A stretch of 61,538 nt of DNA from Glomus cerebriforme (lineage: Eukaryota > Glomeromycota > Glomeromycetes > Glomerales > Glomeraceae), in NCBI GenBank assembly GCA_003550305.1, contig QKYT01000395.1, positions 39,106 to 100,643 of the forward strand, in the 5' to 3' direction. Under the pieces are notes generated by a model. It saw only the letters and a list, made by a program, of their open reading frames with translations. It ran no database searches and was not told the origin of the DNA. A program made the translations under genes and the position numbers. Position 1 is the stretch's first letter. Each line of letters starts with the position of its first letter. Shown in pieces: positions 46,524-58,573 of this stretch.

Positions 46524-49270
46524 ATGTCTCTCAAAAGAACCACTCTTTCNGAAATCCAAAAAAGAGAACTTTGTATTTATGCTTGAGATAATAAAAGGAC
46601 CCGGGCTCAGTATGTTAACTGGATTGAAGAAAAATGGAGCGTTAGANTTAATGAGAGCACTATTACTTGTATCTTACAAACAGCAGAAGAACGACTTGGT
46701 TCAGAAACTATCAATCCAAATTCAAAACGCCATAAATCAGTTACCTATCCAGNACTTGAGCTTGCTCTCAAGGAATTTGTTTTAAACTACCAGCATCGAA
46801 CGGTTTTAAGTGATGCGATACTTATCNAAAAAGCCAAGATGATTGCNGAAGGATTAGATATTCCTCAAGAAGGATTGCAATTTTTCTCAGGATGGCTTCA
46901 TAAATTCAAGGACTGCAATGGAATTCACCAACGAAAGCTTGAAGGAGAAGTTTCATCTGCTGATGAAGCTGCCATTGCTAATGCTTTACCCTTATTAAGA
47001 GAATGTTGTTCCAACTATCCTCTTGAAAGAATCTATAATATGGATGAAACGGGACTTTTTTATAGGTAAATCCTTGAAATAGAAAAAAAATCAAATGAAA
47101 ATTTATCTTACTTATCTTGTATTTGTAGGTTAGAACCTGATCGAACACTTGCAACCAAACGTCTTTCTGGGCGTAAAGCAGTATTGTCATTGGACTTAAA
47201 CATGGACATTGGACGTCCAGGACTGGACAGTCCCTGTCCATGTCCAACATCTTTAATGTCCTGAACATTTATTTGGACATTTATATATATCACGTGATTT
47301 AAAAATGNTTAAGTTATCTATAAAAATTTTTATAAATTTAATATGATAATATGTAATTAAAATATAATAAAATCATTTATATAAATTAAAAAATAATGTG
47401 TAGAACTTTATTCATAAAAATCAGATAAAAACTCATAAAATTTTATTAATAAAGAAGATAACTTTAAAATGCAAGAAATTTGCGAAATATTAACTTTTTC
47501 CTTTTTCCCAAACCTCCCATACCTTCCATACCTCCCATCCACCTGCGAACAAAGGTTCTTTATATAGTTTTTGCTCCTTAATAATGCGCAAATTGTAACG
47601 NGATACGCATCTCTATTTATAACATTAATTTTACACAATCTCCTAATTAAAGTAACCTACAATACATAAATATTTCTCAATTAAAATGGTAAACCTATAC
47701 TTACATTAACTTTAAAAAGTGTTAACAACTCCCATTTAGCATTCGAATCATTAGTAGGATGAGTAATATCGTTTAATGTATCACTACTTTCATNAATTTT
47801 TTCATCAAATTCGAATTCAGAAGTTTTCTCTCTTTCTAGCATTACTACATTTCTACCCAATCTTGAAGATTAAATTTACCATCTGATTCATCATCTGATC
47901 CATCACCTTTATCATTCAAATCTTCTAATTTAGTTTCATTTTCTAAATTAATAAAAGCTGCATTTATATAAATACCAAAGATCCTACACACTACAATACC
48001 TAATTCATTTGTTGAAATACTTACATAGCACCAATAATGCTAAATATCATTATCAAATTGTTTATAAGTATCATAATTAAACAAATACTTATTTTAACAT
48101 TAGTTCTGACTTCTGACAATATAATAATTTACCAAAGCATATTAAAATTTTTTAAAAATTTTTTTTTGTGGCTTAGTTGGACATTTCGGACATATAATTT
48201 TGTCCCGGACTATTTTTAGAAATATCTGGACGCGTCCGTATGACAATCACTAATCGGGACATTTTTTGGGACATGGATAATAGATAGCAGACACAGACAT
48301 AGTTGTCCAAGCAAAATGCTGTGGACAGTGTCCATGTACAACACTGGCGTAAAGTGAACAAAGAACGTCTTTCAGTTGCATTATGTACAAATGCTGATGG
48401 TTCACACAAATTAAAACCTTTAATCATTGGAAAATTCAAAAGACCACGCTGCTTTAAAAACATAAGAATCCAAACCATACTAATGACATACCATAATAAT
48501 GCCAAAGCTTGGATGATCACGTTACTCTTCCAAGAGTGGCTTCAGGAATTTGATCGTCAAGTTGGTCTAAAGCATAGAGGTCAGCGCGTATTACTTCTCC
48601 TTGATAACTGTTCCAGTCACAAGCTAGCTGACCTTACCTTACAATACACTGATATCCATTTTTGCCTCTGAACATAACTTTGAAAATTCAGCCCATGGAT
48701 GCCGGAATAATTATGTCCTTCAAAAGACACTATCGTCATTCTCATGTACAGTAAGTAAAATTATTAGATTTACCATGTATTTTAATATTTAAATCTAACT
48801 GTTCNTTTTTAAAAGTTTGATGCTGCAATATATAGAGACAGGTAACCGTGCAGAGGAATTACGCATTGATGTCTTACAAGCAATTTGGTTTATCATCCAA
48901 GCCTGGGGAGAGGTTAATTCTGAAATAATTAGTAATTGCTGGTGCCATACAAAAATTCTTCCCGATGTAAATGTAGATTTTAGAAATGTTTCAGAGNATA
49001 TTCGNCAAAATNAAGACTCNGTACTTNGTGATCTCGCGGATTCACTTCGAACCCTTAATCTCCCATATCCAATGCAGGCAGAAGAATATCTTAACATGCC
49101 AGAAGAGAATATTGTTTACNAAGTTCCCAAAGATGATAAAGTTATTGAAGAACTCGTATATCTCTTTAAGAATACCGATAAGGAGAATGTGGATTTAGAT
49201 GAAATGGATGATAGCAATGAAATTCCTATTATTAGTCCTAGCGCTGCAATTGCTAGCTTAGAAACTGTAC
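46524..49270 (+). pseudogene. CENP-B-like Tigger/pogo transposase, broken
   Basis: The ATG at 46524 gives an N-terminal HTH (MSLKRTTLSEIQKRELCIYA) interrupted at once by TGA (46584-46586). A CENP-B HTH follows (LDIPQEGLQFFSGWLHKFK). The DDE core starts at YNMDETGLFYR. An intron fits at 47068-47129, before LEPDRTLATKRLSGRK, where the family C element cuts the exon; the core resumes with VNKERLSVALCTNADGSHK, LLLLDNCSSH near 48610 and IQPMDAG near 48690. A second intron (48750-48814) precedes the C-terminal IISNCWCHTKILPD block. Further frameshifts occur near 48660 and 48840. DDE residues D..D are visible; the protein is not made intact. Several N bases add uncertainty. Confidence 0.85.
47179..48346. 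mobile_element. hAT-type element, family C copy 2 (complete, 1168 bp)
   Basis: It starts CAGTATTGTCATTGGAC and ends GTCCATGTACAACACTG, with exact 8-bp duplications GCGTAAAG at 47171-47178 and 48347-48354. Both ends hold GGACATGGAC words. The interior (about 47410-48135) carries a Pro/Tyr-rich pyrimidine patch near 47510-47540 and minus-strand Asp/Glu-rich scraps near 47880-47960 that may be a transposase remnant. Splicing it out restores the Tigger reading frame exactly. Confidence 0.92.
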
Positions 49271-50254
49271 NNNNNNNNNNNNNNNNNNNNNNNNNNNNNN
49301 NNNNNNNNNNNNNNNNNNNNNNNNNNNNNNNNNNNNNNNNNNNNNNNNNNNNNNNNNNNNNNNNNNNNNNNNNNNNNNNNNNNNNNNNNNNNNNNNNNNN
49401 NNNNNNNNNNNNNNNNNNNNNNNNNNNNNNNNNNNNNNNNNNNNNNNNNNNNNNNNNNNNNNNNNNNNNNNNNNNNNNNNNNNNNNNNNNNNNNNNNNNN
49501 NNNNNNNNNNNNNNNNNNNNNNNNNNNNNNNNNNNNNNNNNNNNNNNNNNNNNNNNNNNNNNNNNNNNNNNNNNNNNNNNNNNNNNNNNNNNNNNNNNNN
49601 NNNNNNNNNNNNNNNNNNNNNNNNNNNNNNNNNNNNNNNNNNNNNNNNNNNNNNNNNNNNNNNNNNNNNNNNNNNNNNNNNNNNNNNNNNNNNNNNNNNN
49701 NNNNNNNNNNNNNNNNNNNNNNNNNNNNNNNNNNNNNNNNNNNNNNNNNNNNNNNNNNNNNNNNNNNNNNNNNNNNNNNNNNNNNNNNNNNNNNNNNNNN
49801 NNNNNNNNNNNNNNNNNNNNNNNNNNNNNNNNNNNNNNNNNNNNNNNNNNNNNNNNNNNNNNNNNNNNNNNNNNNNNNNNNNNNNNNNNNNNNNNNNNNN
49901 NNNNNNNNNNNNNNNNNNNNNNNNNNNNNNNNNNNNNNNNNNNNNNNNNNNNNNNNNNNNNNNNNNNNNNNNNNNNNNNNNNNNNNNNNNNNNNNNNNNN
50001 NNNNNNNNNNNNNNNNNNNNNNNNNNNNNNNNNNNNNNNNNNNNNNNNNNNNNNNNNNNNNNNNNNNNNNNNNNNNNNNNNNNNNNNNNNNNNNNNNNNN
50101 NNNNNNNNNNNNNNNNNNNNNNNNNNNNNNNNNNNNNNNNNNNNNNNNNNNNNNNNNNNNNNNNNNNNNNNNNNNNNNNNNNNNNNNNNNNNNNNNNNNN
50201 NNNNNNNNNNNNNNNNNNNNNNNNNNNNNNNNNNNNNNNNNNNNNNNNNNNNNN
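49271..50254. other. Assembly gap (984 N)
   Basis: Unknown bases. The left edge is inside the Tigger transposase C-terminus, so the gap should hold its end and the right TIR; the right edge is low-complexity ATAATAAATATAATA DNA. Confidence 0.9.
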
Positions 50255-50609
50255 TAAATATAATAAATATAATAACTATAATAAATATCTTTACTATCCT
50301 AACTATCTTAGCTATCACTAAGATCATTAATATCACTACTATCATTAAAATCACCGTGATCATGGAAATCATGATCATAAAGTGGCACAGTACGGCACAG
50401 TAAATCGGCGCAGTAGTGTTCTATACTAACAACGTCTCAGTGAGGCGAATCGAATGAGCTATATTTTATCTTTTTATGATCACTNGATAGTAAGATAATT
50501 AATAAATTGTATTTTTTAATTCTATAGTATACATATTGGGTATCTGATGTATAGCAGATTTTCTGCATTTTGGATATCTAAGTTATCTGTAAGATATCTG
50601 TAAGATAGA
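50255..50609. other. Low-complexity DNA and family A-like scraps
   Basis: AATATAATAAATA and CACT-rich runs are followed near 50385-50410 by GGCACAGTA words and near 50430-50480 by CGTCTCAGTGAGGCGAATCG / ATCGAATGAGCTATATTTTA-like sequence that matches the interior of the family A elements. No gene. Confidence 0.5.
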
Positions 50610-50945
50610 TCAGTTTTTGACCAGTGATATAACCTCTAAACTACTTCAGAAGTCTTTCAAAATCTTACCAAAAATTCAGATACTATATATTCTTCATTTA
50701 TTGCTAAAAACTATTATAGAAATAAGGTTACATAACCTTCATTTAACCCTAGAAGCTATTGTAGAAGTAAGGTTACATAACTTTCATTTAATTCTAGGTG
50801 TTATTATAGAAGTGGGGATTTTATAACCTTTAAACTACTCTAGAAGCTTTTCAAAATCTTACCAAAAATATGAATATATTACCTAAAGTCTTACTAAAAA
50901 TGTAGATATATTCCTAAAGTTTTACTAAAATTTCAAACCCAATTC
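50610..50945. repeat. Tandem repeats of about 60 bp
   Basis: Units contain CTAGAAGCTATTGTAGAAG, TAAGGTTACATAAC and TTTCATTTAA, repeated near 50700-50830. A related unit AAACTACT(T/C)(C/T)AGAAG..TTTCAAAATCTTACCAAAAAT occurs at 50637 and 50830. Non-coding. Confidence 0.65.
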
Positions 50946-51325
50946 CACTACCTCACAAATTCTTAAAATGTAATCTATTATAGTATTGGATTATATAATA
51001 GCTTATCATATAAGCAGGATATTATCTGTTTGTAGATTTAATAGGCTTACTACATTTACTATATAAAATACATTCTAATGCAATTTACATCCATCAGGAT
51101 GCATACAGAATTAATCATAAGATTTATCAGAATTATGTAAATATAAGCAAATATACTCTCTAATCATTTTTAATAAGGAATAAATTATTTAATTAAATAA
51201 AAAAATTTTGTAATATAATATATACTAATCAGTATGGTAAAAGGTAATTATATTTGTAAAAAATATAGACAAAATTTTGCTACATCTAGAAAACTTTGTG
51301 ATTATCTTAATAGGAAGTTCATATA

Positions 51326-51880
51326 TACCATATAGCACTAACTATAGTACCTCTTTAATAAAGTACCCTCCTATGAATAGTACTAAGTATTATTTAATCA
51401 TAAAAGCCCAAAATTTTAAATAGTACTTGATACTAATTAAAAATGAATTTTAAATTAATACTGAAGTATTAATTAAAAAATATTTATTGAATAATGCATG
51501 ATAAAAAAAAATTTGCATGAAAACAACATTAATTTATTACTATTAGTTATTACTATTATTTGTATTATTACATGATTATTATACTTTTAATAAAGTAGTT
51601 ATTTATGCTAAATTTTATATTATTTTTCTAATTATTCCAATTATTATTATAATTTTATTCCCTTTCATCATAATAATCTTTATTAGTACTACTACTACTA
51701 TTACTACTTCTATCATCAACACACTCATAATTAAAAATACAATCATCTTCTGATCTATCACATTTGTTAGAAATCCTACAACATTTAAATGATCTTTGAA
51801 TTAAGCTAATATCAATTGCATTTCATGATATGTTAACCCAATTCACAACAGTTTTATATAAAGAATATACTGATTAATAA
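51326..51880 (-). mobile_element. Decayed pogo-like element: end plus transposase C-terminus
   Basis: TACCATATAGCACTAACTAT and AGTACC words at 51326 match the TIR of the MITE at 13866. On the minus strand 51880-51650 encodes V-V-N-W-V, then SLIQRSFKCCRISNKCD and EDDCIFNYE, the characteristic end of pogo/Tigger transposases (K-S-F..C-G-I-S-N..D). The frame is broken. Same layout as 12613-13395. Confidence 0.6.
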
Positions 51881-52084
51881 TTAACTTAAACATTATTAAT
51901 CTATTAATATCTGGATATATACAGGTGATATCAATCCAAAAATTATTACCTGAATATTCATTAAAATAATCATAAAAAAAGCAAAATCTTGATCAGTATT
52001 GTATAACTATTACTTTACAAATTTACTTAGACTTATACAGTTAATGCTATTATTTATTATAGATTTATAGTAAATAAAATAATA

Positions 52085-52720
52085 TGTAAAATTTAAAGGA
52101 TAATTTATAAAATTGAATTTCAATTTTAAAAAAAAATTTCAAGAATTTTTCTTAATACTACTTAATATTTAGTTTAAAGAACAATTTATGAAATTAAATT
52201 CTGATTTTAAGAAAAAATCTTAAGAATTTTTCTTAATATTACTTAATATTTAGTTAAAGGATAATTTATGAAATTAAATTCTAATTTTAAGAAAAATTCT
52301 CAAGAATTTTTCTTAATATTACTTAATATTTAGTTTAAAAGATGATTTATAAAATTGAATTTAGAAAAATTTTTAAGAATTTTTCTTGATACTACTTATA
52401 GGGATATGCAATTTGATTTGACATTTGTCATTTGATTTGAATTTGATTTATTTGATTTAAATTTGCAAATTCAAATCAGCTTTTTTTGATTTGATTCAAA
52501 TTCAGTTTAATTTGATTCAAAAATTCTTTAATTTAATTGGTCAATTTAACAAATATTTGATATTTGATTTAAATTTAATTTGAACTTGATTTGATTTGAC
52601 AAATTCAAATTAGCTTCATATTTGATTTATTTAAATTTGAGAAATCCTAATTGCTTATTTTTTAAAGTTTAAAGAATAATTAATAAATTGAATTCTAATT
52701 GTTAAGAAAATTTGTGACAA
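52085..52720. repeat. About 81-bp tandem repeat, five units, split by an insertion
   Basis: Units share AAAGGATAATTTAT, AAATTGAATTCTAATTTTAA, TCAAGAATTTTTCTTAATA and CTACTTAATATTTAGTTTA. Unit starts fall near 52095, 52176, 52256 and 52337. The family B element (52399-52649) interrupts the array, and part of a fifth unit follows from 52670. Confidence 0.8.
52399..52649. mobile_element. hAT-type MITE, family B copy 2 (inverted, 251 bp)
   Basis: TAGGGATATGCAATTTGATT .. GAGAAATCCTA is the reverse complement of the copy at 32575 in layout and words (AAATTTGATTTGA). Flanks ACTACTTA and ATTGCTTA agree at 6 of 8 positions, a worn target duplication. Older than the copy at 32575 by its divergence. 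Confidence 0.75.
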
Positions 52721-54549
52721 ATTCTATGACACTATAATTTGCTAAAATAACTCCAAATTTACAGATTTAGTAATAGATTCATAACGATATATGCTTAAAA
52801 AAAATGATCATCCAATCACAGTTATTTTTTTAATAATTATATATATATAAATAATTACAAAAAAATTTTGCAAAAAAAAATTCTTTTTTCCTCTTTATTA
52901 TTACATTATTTTTCTTCATGTTTCCATTCTTTGCATTTCTTTTCTTTTTCTGTCTTATATAATTGTTTTGCATAATTAGGATTCTTTTCAAAAAAAAAAC
53001 TTCATATAGTAAGTAGTACTTAGTTTTTTTGAATAATTTTAATAATGACATAAATGACATATTAGTGTTAGAAAAACTATAAATTGGTAGCTTAAAGTTG
53101 TAAGATAAATATCATTATGACTTTTACTAACCTTTCTCAGATTATATTGCAATTTATTATAGGTATAAAAATAACATATATTTATGTCTTGGCTCTGGTT
53201 TTTGTAATTATTTATTTATTATTTATTTATTTATTTATTTTTCTCATGATATTAATTCAATATTATCACAATGTAGCTGTAATATAAAGGTCTATTTAAT
53301 ATCAACAGTATAGAAGAGTATAGTTAGCTTACAATCTTTATTTGTTGAATCTATCTATTTTTTCTTTTTTCTTTTTTTTGATAGATATTTAATAAAAGTT
53401 ATTTACTGGTAAAATTATTAGAATTTATAGGTATTAACCTAATAATAGTAATTGGATTAATGATTTTACTACCAGTATATTACTACTATTACTGTAAGGC
53501 TGATAAACAGGAGGTTATTTATATATAATAAGTGAAGGTATACACTATTATTTTATTTTATTATGAATTTTGTAATAATTATAAATGAATAAATGTACAT
53601 ATAACATCCTGTTATATGTCTTATTTGTAATATCTATCACGTGATATTATATAATTTCAAAAAAAGAAATTTTATTCTCTAGCAAAAACTGAAGAAATGA
53701 GTCATATAAGTATTATACTAATTTTCAAAAAAGAAAATTCGCAAGCAGATCATTAATTCTGGTCAGAATTATATCTTTGTACTAAAAACTTGTTTATAAA
53801 TAATGTAAATGGCATGATGCTTCACGATGTCAGTATCGTATGTAAATACAAACAACTAACTAAGAAAAACCTAAAGTGATCTATTCAGATGTATAGGGAA
53901 TCCAGAAATAAGTGTATGTTTTATTTGTTTATATATGAGAATAAATGTAAATCAAATTGATCGGCAAGGTTTAAACACACAGTTTGACACAAGTTTACAA
54001 TAATTCCACAATACAAATCGATACACAATCAATTCACACAAGTAACAAAGAGACACGAAGGTAAAAGTGTATATTTAACTTTAGACTTTATTAATGAGTT
54101 AATAGCTAAACTATCTAACTCTATCCAAAACTACTGGGAAAGACTCTGAGCTAACTAAGTCTAAAACTCAGTACTTTTATATAAAAATAAATATAAAGAA
54201 AATAAAATAGATAATACAAATATAATAAATAAACTAAATATAATAAATATAATAAATATCATATATAAAATAAATAAATTAAATTAAATAGATTTAATAG
54301 GTAATACCATTTTCACTTTTTTCACCTGACGATCATTTACTGCGTCACAGGATAAGAAATCACATGGTGACAATGAGTCATGTGATAATGCATTTAATCT
54401 TTGCTTATTCATTACTTTTACTTATCACCATTACGCAACAAATCCTAATTTACTATTAAATTCTCACAGAATAGTATTTCGCTCACTTTTTTTACTTCAA
54501 GTATTCTGCTTTACAAGTTTTTTACTTTTATAATAAAAGTATCATTGAG
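52721..54549. other. AT-rich non-coding DNA with simple repeats
   Basis: No gene is supported; a 76-codon Lys/Asn-rich frame at 52830-53060 (-) looks spurious. It includes TTATTTATTTATT at 53210-53240, a less AT-rich patch at 53900-54170, and ATAATAAATATAATA runs at 54220-54290. Sequence near 53245-53290 (TTCAATATTATCACAATGTA) resembles that near 57570, at the far side of the MULE. Confidence 0.45.
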
Positions 54550-57528
54550 ATGGATATATCTGAGTTAAATATTCAAAAATCTTTTATCACATTTATGATG
54601 ACATCTCATAAAGGTACAAAATTCTTTATTTATATACTTTAAGTAGATACAATACTGATATAATATTATTTCTCATTTTCAGAATGTACAGAACCAGAAA
54701 ACATATCAAGACAAGTACAACAAGATGATACTAATAAAGGTATTTTGTGATCTTATAATGTGTCTAATTTGTTTTAATGATATTCATACTTTTATTTTCT
54801 TATAGAACAAGTTGAAATGATTCAACTGAATAATACAATACCTTAAAATCTAAAAAGTGAGGGTAAGTTTATTAATTTTTTCACGTAAGTTTATTCAATC
54901 AACTAAAACAAATAACTTCATCACTTTACCTTAAAAATTTAACCACAAGTCTTTGTATTAATCATACCTTTAGATCATGGGAGAATATTAATAGTATGAT
55001 GAAAGTCTATGGTAAAAAGCATAGATTTGTGATTATAAAGAAATGATTAAGTCATCATAAAAATAGATGTATTAAACATCACAGTTTTGAATGTGAATTC
55101 AGTAACAATTATCAACCAAAGAAATATATTGATGTTAATAACTATCAAAATCATAGATTGAAATGTCAACAATATATATGGAATGCAAATTTCAATTTTT
55201 CTAAAAATTCCCAAATTACCCTTACTATTTTTAATGATTTACATTGTTATCTTGGCAAATGCAAAGGACTGAAACTTTACACATGATTCAAGTTAACAAG
55301 AGTTTATCCTAGCTTTATAATTAATTTTTATAATTTTGAAGACCAAAATTAAGAATACTTTCAAGATAGTTTTACAGTAATAAAATACAGTTTTTATTAA
55401 GAAAATTTTGTGGGTGTATCAATTAGATTTTAGAATTAATCCCTTTGTTCATAGAAATAACTCTATATAACTTGAGTTATTATTCTTGTTCGCAGTAATA
55501 GACTAAAATTCTAACTTACATCTAAAATCCCTTCTTTTTATAAGAATATTTTATTATACAAATAATAAAATAAATATAATAAACATAATAAATATAACAA
55601 TTATAATAAATATAATTAATATAATTAATAAAATAAATTTAACTAATCTAATAAATCTAATAATCATGTGATTAAACATGTGATATCACATAATCTACAA
55701 ATCATATGATTTTCATTTTCTAATAATATAATCATGAGTTATTTTCTAATAGTAAAAATTTTTTATCAAAATACTAACATATCTCTGATTATGCTCTTGA
55801 AGAAGTCTGATTTCTTACTGAACATGGAAACTTATCAATCACTATTTAACGAAAGTTATTAAAGGCAAAATTTTTGACTTTGACTATTCTTGACTGTGAT
55901 CTTACTAATGTAATACAAAAATTTAAGGTTAAATCAAACATAAGAAATGATGCATCTCATTTACTAAAAACACTCATTCAGAACAAGTTAAATGATCTTG
56001 AATGGATTGTTGAGTTTTAACTTGATTAAGAGAATAGGCTTATCTGACTTTTTTGAATGTTTTCAACTCAGGTTACTTTTTAGTTAGAGTATCACGATGT
56101 TATTATGAATGACAATATCCACAAAACCAACTGATATCAAATGCCACTTTTGCTTTTTCTTGCTATTGACAATAATACAAGGTTGCGTCTTGTTGCTTAG
56201 GCTCTTGTATCTGATGAAACAACTGAATCTTATAAGTGAATTCTACAATATATTAAGAATGCAATAATAACTGAACTATTACTCTATTAGTATTTGTTAT
56301 TGATGCAGATCTCATCTTAGATGCAGCAATTAAACAAATATATGAAAAAACCTATCTAATCCATTGTATTTTTCACATTAGCAAAAATCTTTCCAAGAAC
56401 ATGAAGTCAAAACTTTCTGATTAATATGAAAATTTTGTTAGTGATTTTTATCAATGCTATAATAGTCTGTGTGAAGAATTTTTTTATAAAAGATGATCTA
56501 AACTTACCAAAAAATATTCCAGTGTGAAAGATTACTTGATGAGAGCCCTCTATCCCAGCCAACAAGTATGGGTTCGCATATTTACATCAAAAATATTTAC
56601 TGCAGGAATATAAACTACTTCTCGTGTTAAAAGTTATAATAATATTATCAAACATGAGATATCAGCAAATAGCATCTTATATGATCTCATCACTGCACTT
56701 GATATTTAACTCAGAAATGAAGTGCAATGAACCCATTTTTTTGAGTATCATACCCTATTAACTTGTATAGAAATTATGTCAGTTAGTCATAATCTTTTTC
56801 CTAAAATTAATAAAATGATGTCTACATACCTTATGCCTCACATATTATTTGTCAAATGCATGGAAATGGTGCAATACTTATACTTTAATATGAGTAAGAC
56901 AGAATCGGACAATGCTGAAATAATTAGTCTATTTGTATAATTAAAATTATTAACGAATTCTAATACTTTTCTACATAGAATCTGAATGTTAATATAATAG
57001 ATGGATTTGTTGAAGATCTGTATGATACTAAGCAGATTTTATTAAAATTGATGATATCTGAAGTTGGTGAAGAAAGAATTTGTGAAGTATAAAAGATTAC
57101 AGATATGCAGCCCAAAAACAAAAAACACATCTATTCATTATAATAATCAATCCTGTTTTATACCTTTGTTCATGCATGTCAAATATATCCTGTGATGTTA
57201 TTTGTCACTATTATTTCTAAATAATAATGATTTCAACATTTGCAGGATTTTATATTCAGATAATACCTTTGCAGTGGTACATTGATAATCAAAAAGAAAG
57301 GGTATGTTAGAGGAAGTTTGTTTTGTAAATAAAAAAGCCGTGCAAAATTTTTTAGGCATGACATTTGTTTCAAATCCTTTAACTATACCTATAATTATTA
57401 TGCCTGTTTTACATTGTACAGCAAAGAGAAAAGTTAAATATGGAAAAGTATGAGGACTTGCATGACAGGTAGTGTAACTTGCTATTAAACGTGATAATAA
57501 TCACGATATAATTATGGCATTAGATTAG
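54550..57528 (+). pseudogene. MULE (Mutator-like) transposase with FAR1 domain, heavily decayed
   Basis: The possible start MDISELNIQKSFITFMMTS at 54550 is followed by short exons. The FAR1-type DNA-binding region (54976-55260) reads VYGKKHRFVIIKK, IKHHSFECEF, YQPKKYID, and IWNANFNFSKNSQ. The MULE DDE core (about 55795-57125) shows ASHLLKTLIQNK, then LLFLAIDNNTRLRLVA followed by ALVSDETTESYK, and YPIHCIFHI-like SIVFFTLAKIF. A C-terminal block (57270-57528) includes VCFVNKKAVQNFLGMTF and AKRKVKYGKV. Dozens of stops and frameshifts make it a fossil. About 500 bp of AT-rich DNA (55290-55790) separates the FAR1 and core parts. Confidence 0.75.
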
Positions 57529-57529
57529 T

Positions 57530-57770
57530 ACTTTTTGTTCTTTTTTTGCAAAATATTCTTATGACGTCAGTTCAATATAATCACAATGTAATAATATCAG
57601 ATCAGTATTTTTTTGATTTTTTGTGAAATATTTTTTTAATGTAACTGTAATGTAATTATAACATCAGACAATTACCCTTTTATTCTTTTTTGTGAAATAT
57701 TCTTGCAACATTGATTTGTTATACCCACAATGTAATTACAATATCACTATTCAATGTTGAATCATTACCT
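57530..57770. repeat. Three degenerate copies of a TTGTGAAATATTCTT..CACAATGTAAT unit
   Basis: Units near 57540, 57620 and 57690 each contain (G/C)(A/C)AAATATTCTT or a variant, then TCACAATGTAAT. A similar unit lies upstream at 53225-53290, so these may be subterminal repeats of the MULE. Confidence 0.5.
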
Positions 57771-57954
57771 TTATAACTTTTGATGAATTAATATTAAATT
57801 AACATATTTAAGTTTAAACTTATGATATCAATTCAATTTTTAGTCACTATATCATGAAGACATCAAATTGAGGTCAAATTGACATTACACATGAACCTTA
57901 AGTTTCAGTAAAGAATTTTGAGATTTATATAAAAACTACTTAATTAACTACTTT

Positions 57955-58170
57955 AGAACTTATCCTTTTATATAATTATCTTCTTTATAATTACAATTTT
58001 CTTTAATTATATCATTTGTTAATTCTGATTTTATTATATATAAAAATTCTTCTTTATAGTCACAAATGTCTTATAATTATTATCACACTAAATTGTTGGC
58101 TAATTAAATAGTAATTATGTAAAAATTCCTTCTTTATAATTACTAGCCAATTATATTAGTATAATACAAA
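57955..58170. repeat. Dispersed repeat, copy 2
   Basis: Partner of 12395-12600 in the same orientation; shared blocks include ATTATATCATTTGTTA, TATATAAAAATTCTTCTTTA, TAATTATTATCACA and AAAATTCCTTCTTTATAAT. Confidence 0.6.
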
Positions 58171-58504
58171 ATTATAAAAAGTATAAAAAATTATGAATTT
58201 ATACCAATACAAATTATGAAAATCCTTTAAATAAAGTAATATACTAATGCATTAAATATAATACAAAAAATTATTCTAATATATAATGAAATCCCTATAA
58301 ATTTCTTATCTTTTTATTATTTTTCTTTGTTAAAATGTAAGTTTTTTTTAAAAAAAAAATTTGTAATTTTAAATAATTACCAATATTTTTAATATTCTTT
58401 ACATTTTGTATTAGAAAGCTTTTTACAAAAAAAAATTTAGATAAATTATATAAAATTATAATCACATCAATATTAAATTTCATGTGTAATTATAAAATAA
58501 AAAC

Positions 58505-58573
58505 TTTGCTATAAGCACACTCCTTTATAGACACAGCATTTACTGGTTTCAAGAGGTGTAAGGTTTACTGTAT
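58505..58573. mobile_element. Solo Tigger-like end
   Basis: Read in reverse from 58573, TACAGTAAACCTTACACCTC resembles the Tigger-type end at 45920, and CTATAAGCACACTCCTTTATAG is a related interior word. No partner end or transposase is nearby, so this is a fragment. Confidence 0.45.

Larger units (their letters stand above)
45920..49270 (+). mobile_element. Tigger/pogo element, right end lost in gap
   Basis: It starts at a TA (45920-45921) followed by CAGTAACACCTCTATAAGTG, with CTCTATAAGTGCAC repeated twice: a typical Tigger/pogo end. About 600 bp further on a CENP-B/DDE transposase begins. A family C element (47179-48346) is inserted in it. The right end must lie in or beyond the gap at 49271-50254. 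Confidence 0.75.

Noticed and set aside
48173..48520. 115-codon minus-strand frame
   Set aside because: It straddles the border of the family C element and the Tigger gene and is antisense to coding sequence.
48817..50403. 528-codon open frame
   Set aside because: Only the first 150 or so codons are real transposase sequence; the rest is a gap and low-complexity DNA.
52830..53060. 76-codon minus-strand Lys/Asn-rich frame
   Set aside because: Low-complexity AT-rich sequence with no homologue that I recognise and no splice or domain support.
54050..55750. Possible LTR pair (54050-54300 and 55490-55750)
   Set aside because: The similarity is limited to ATAATAAATA runs and short words; no TG..CA ends, primer-binding site or pol genes between.
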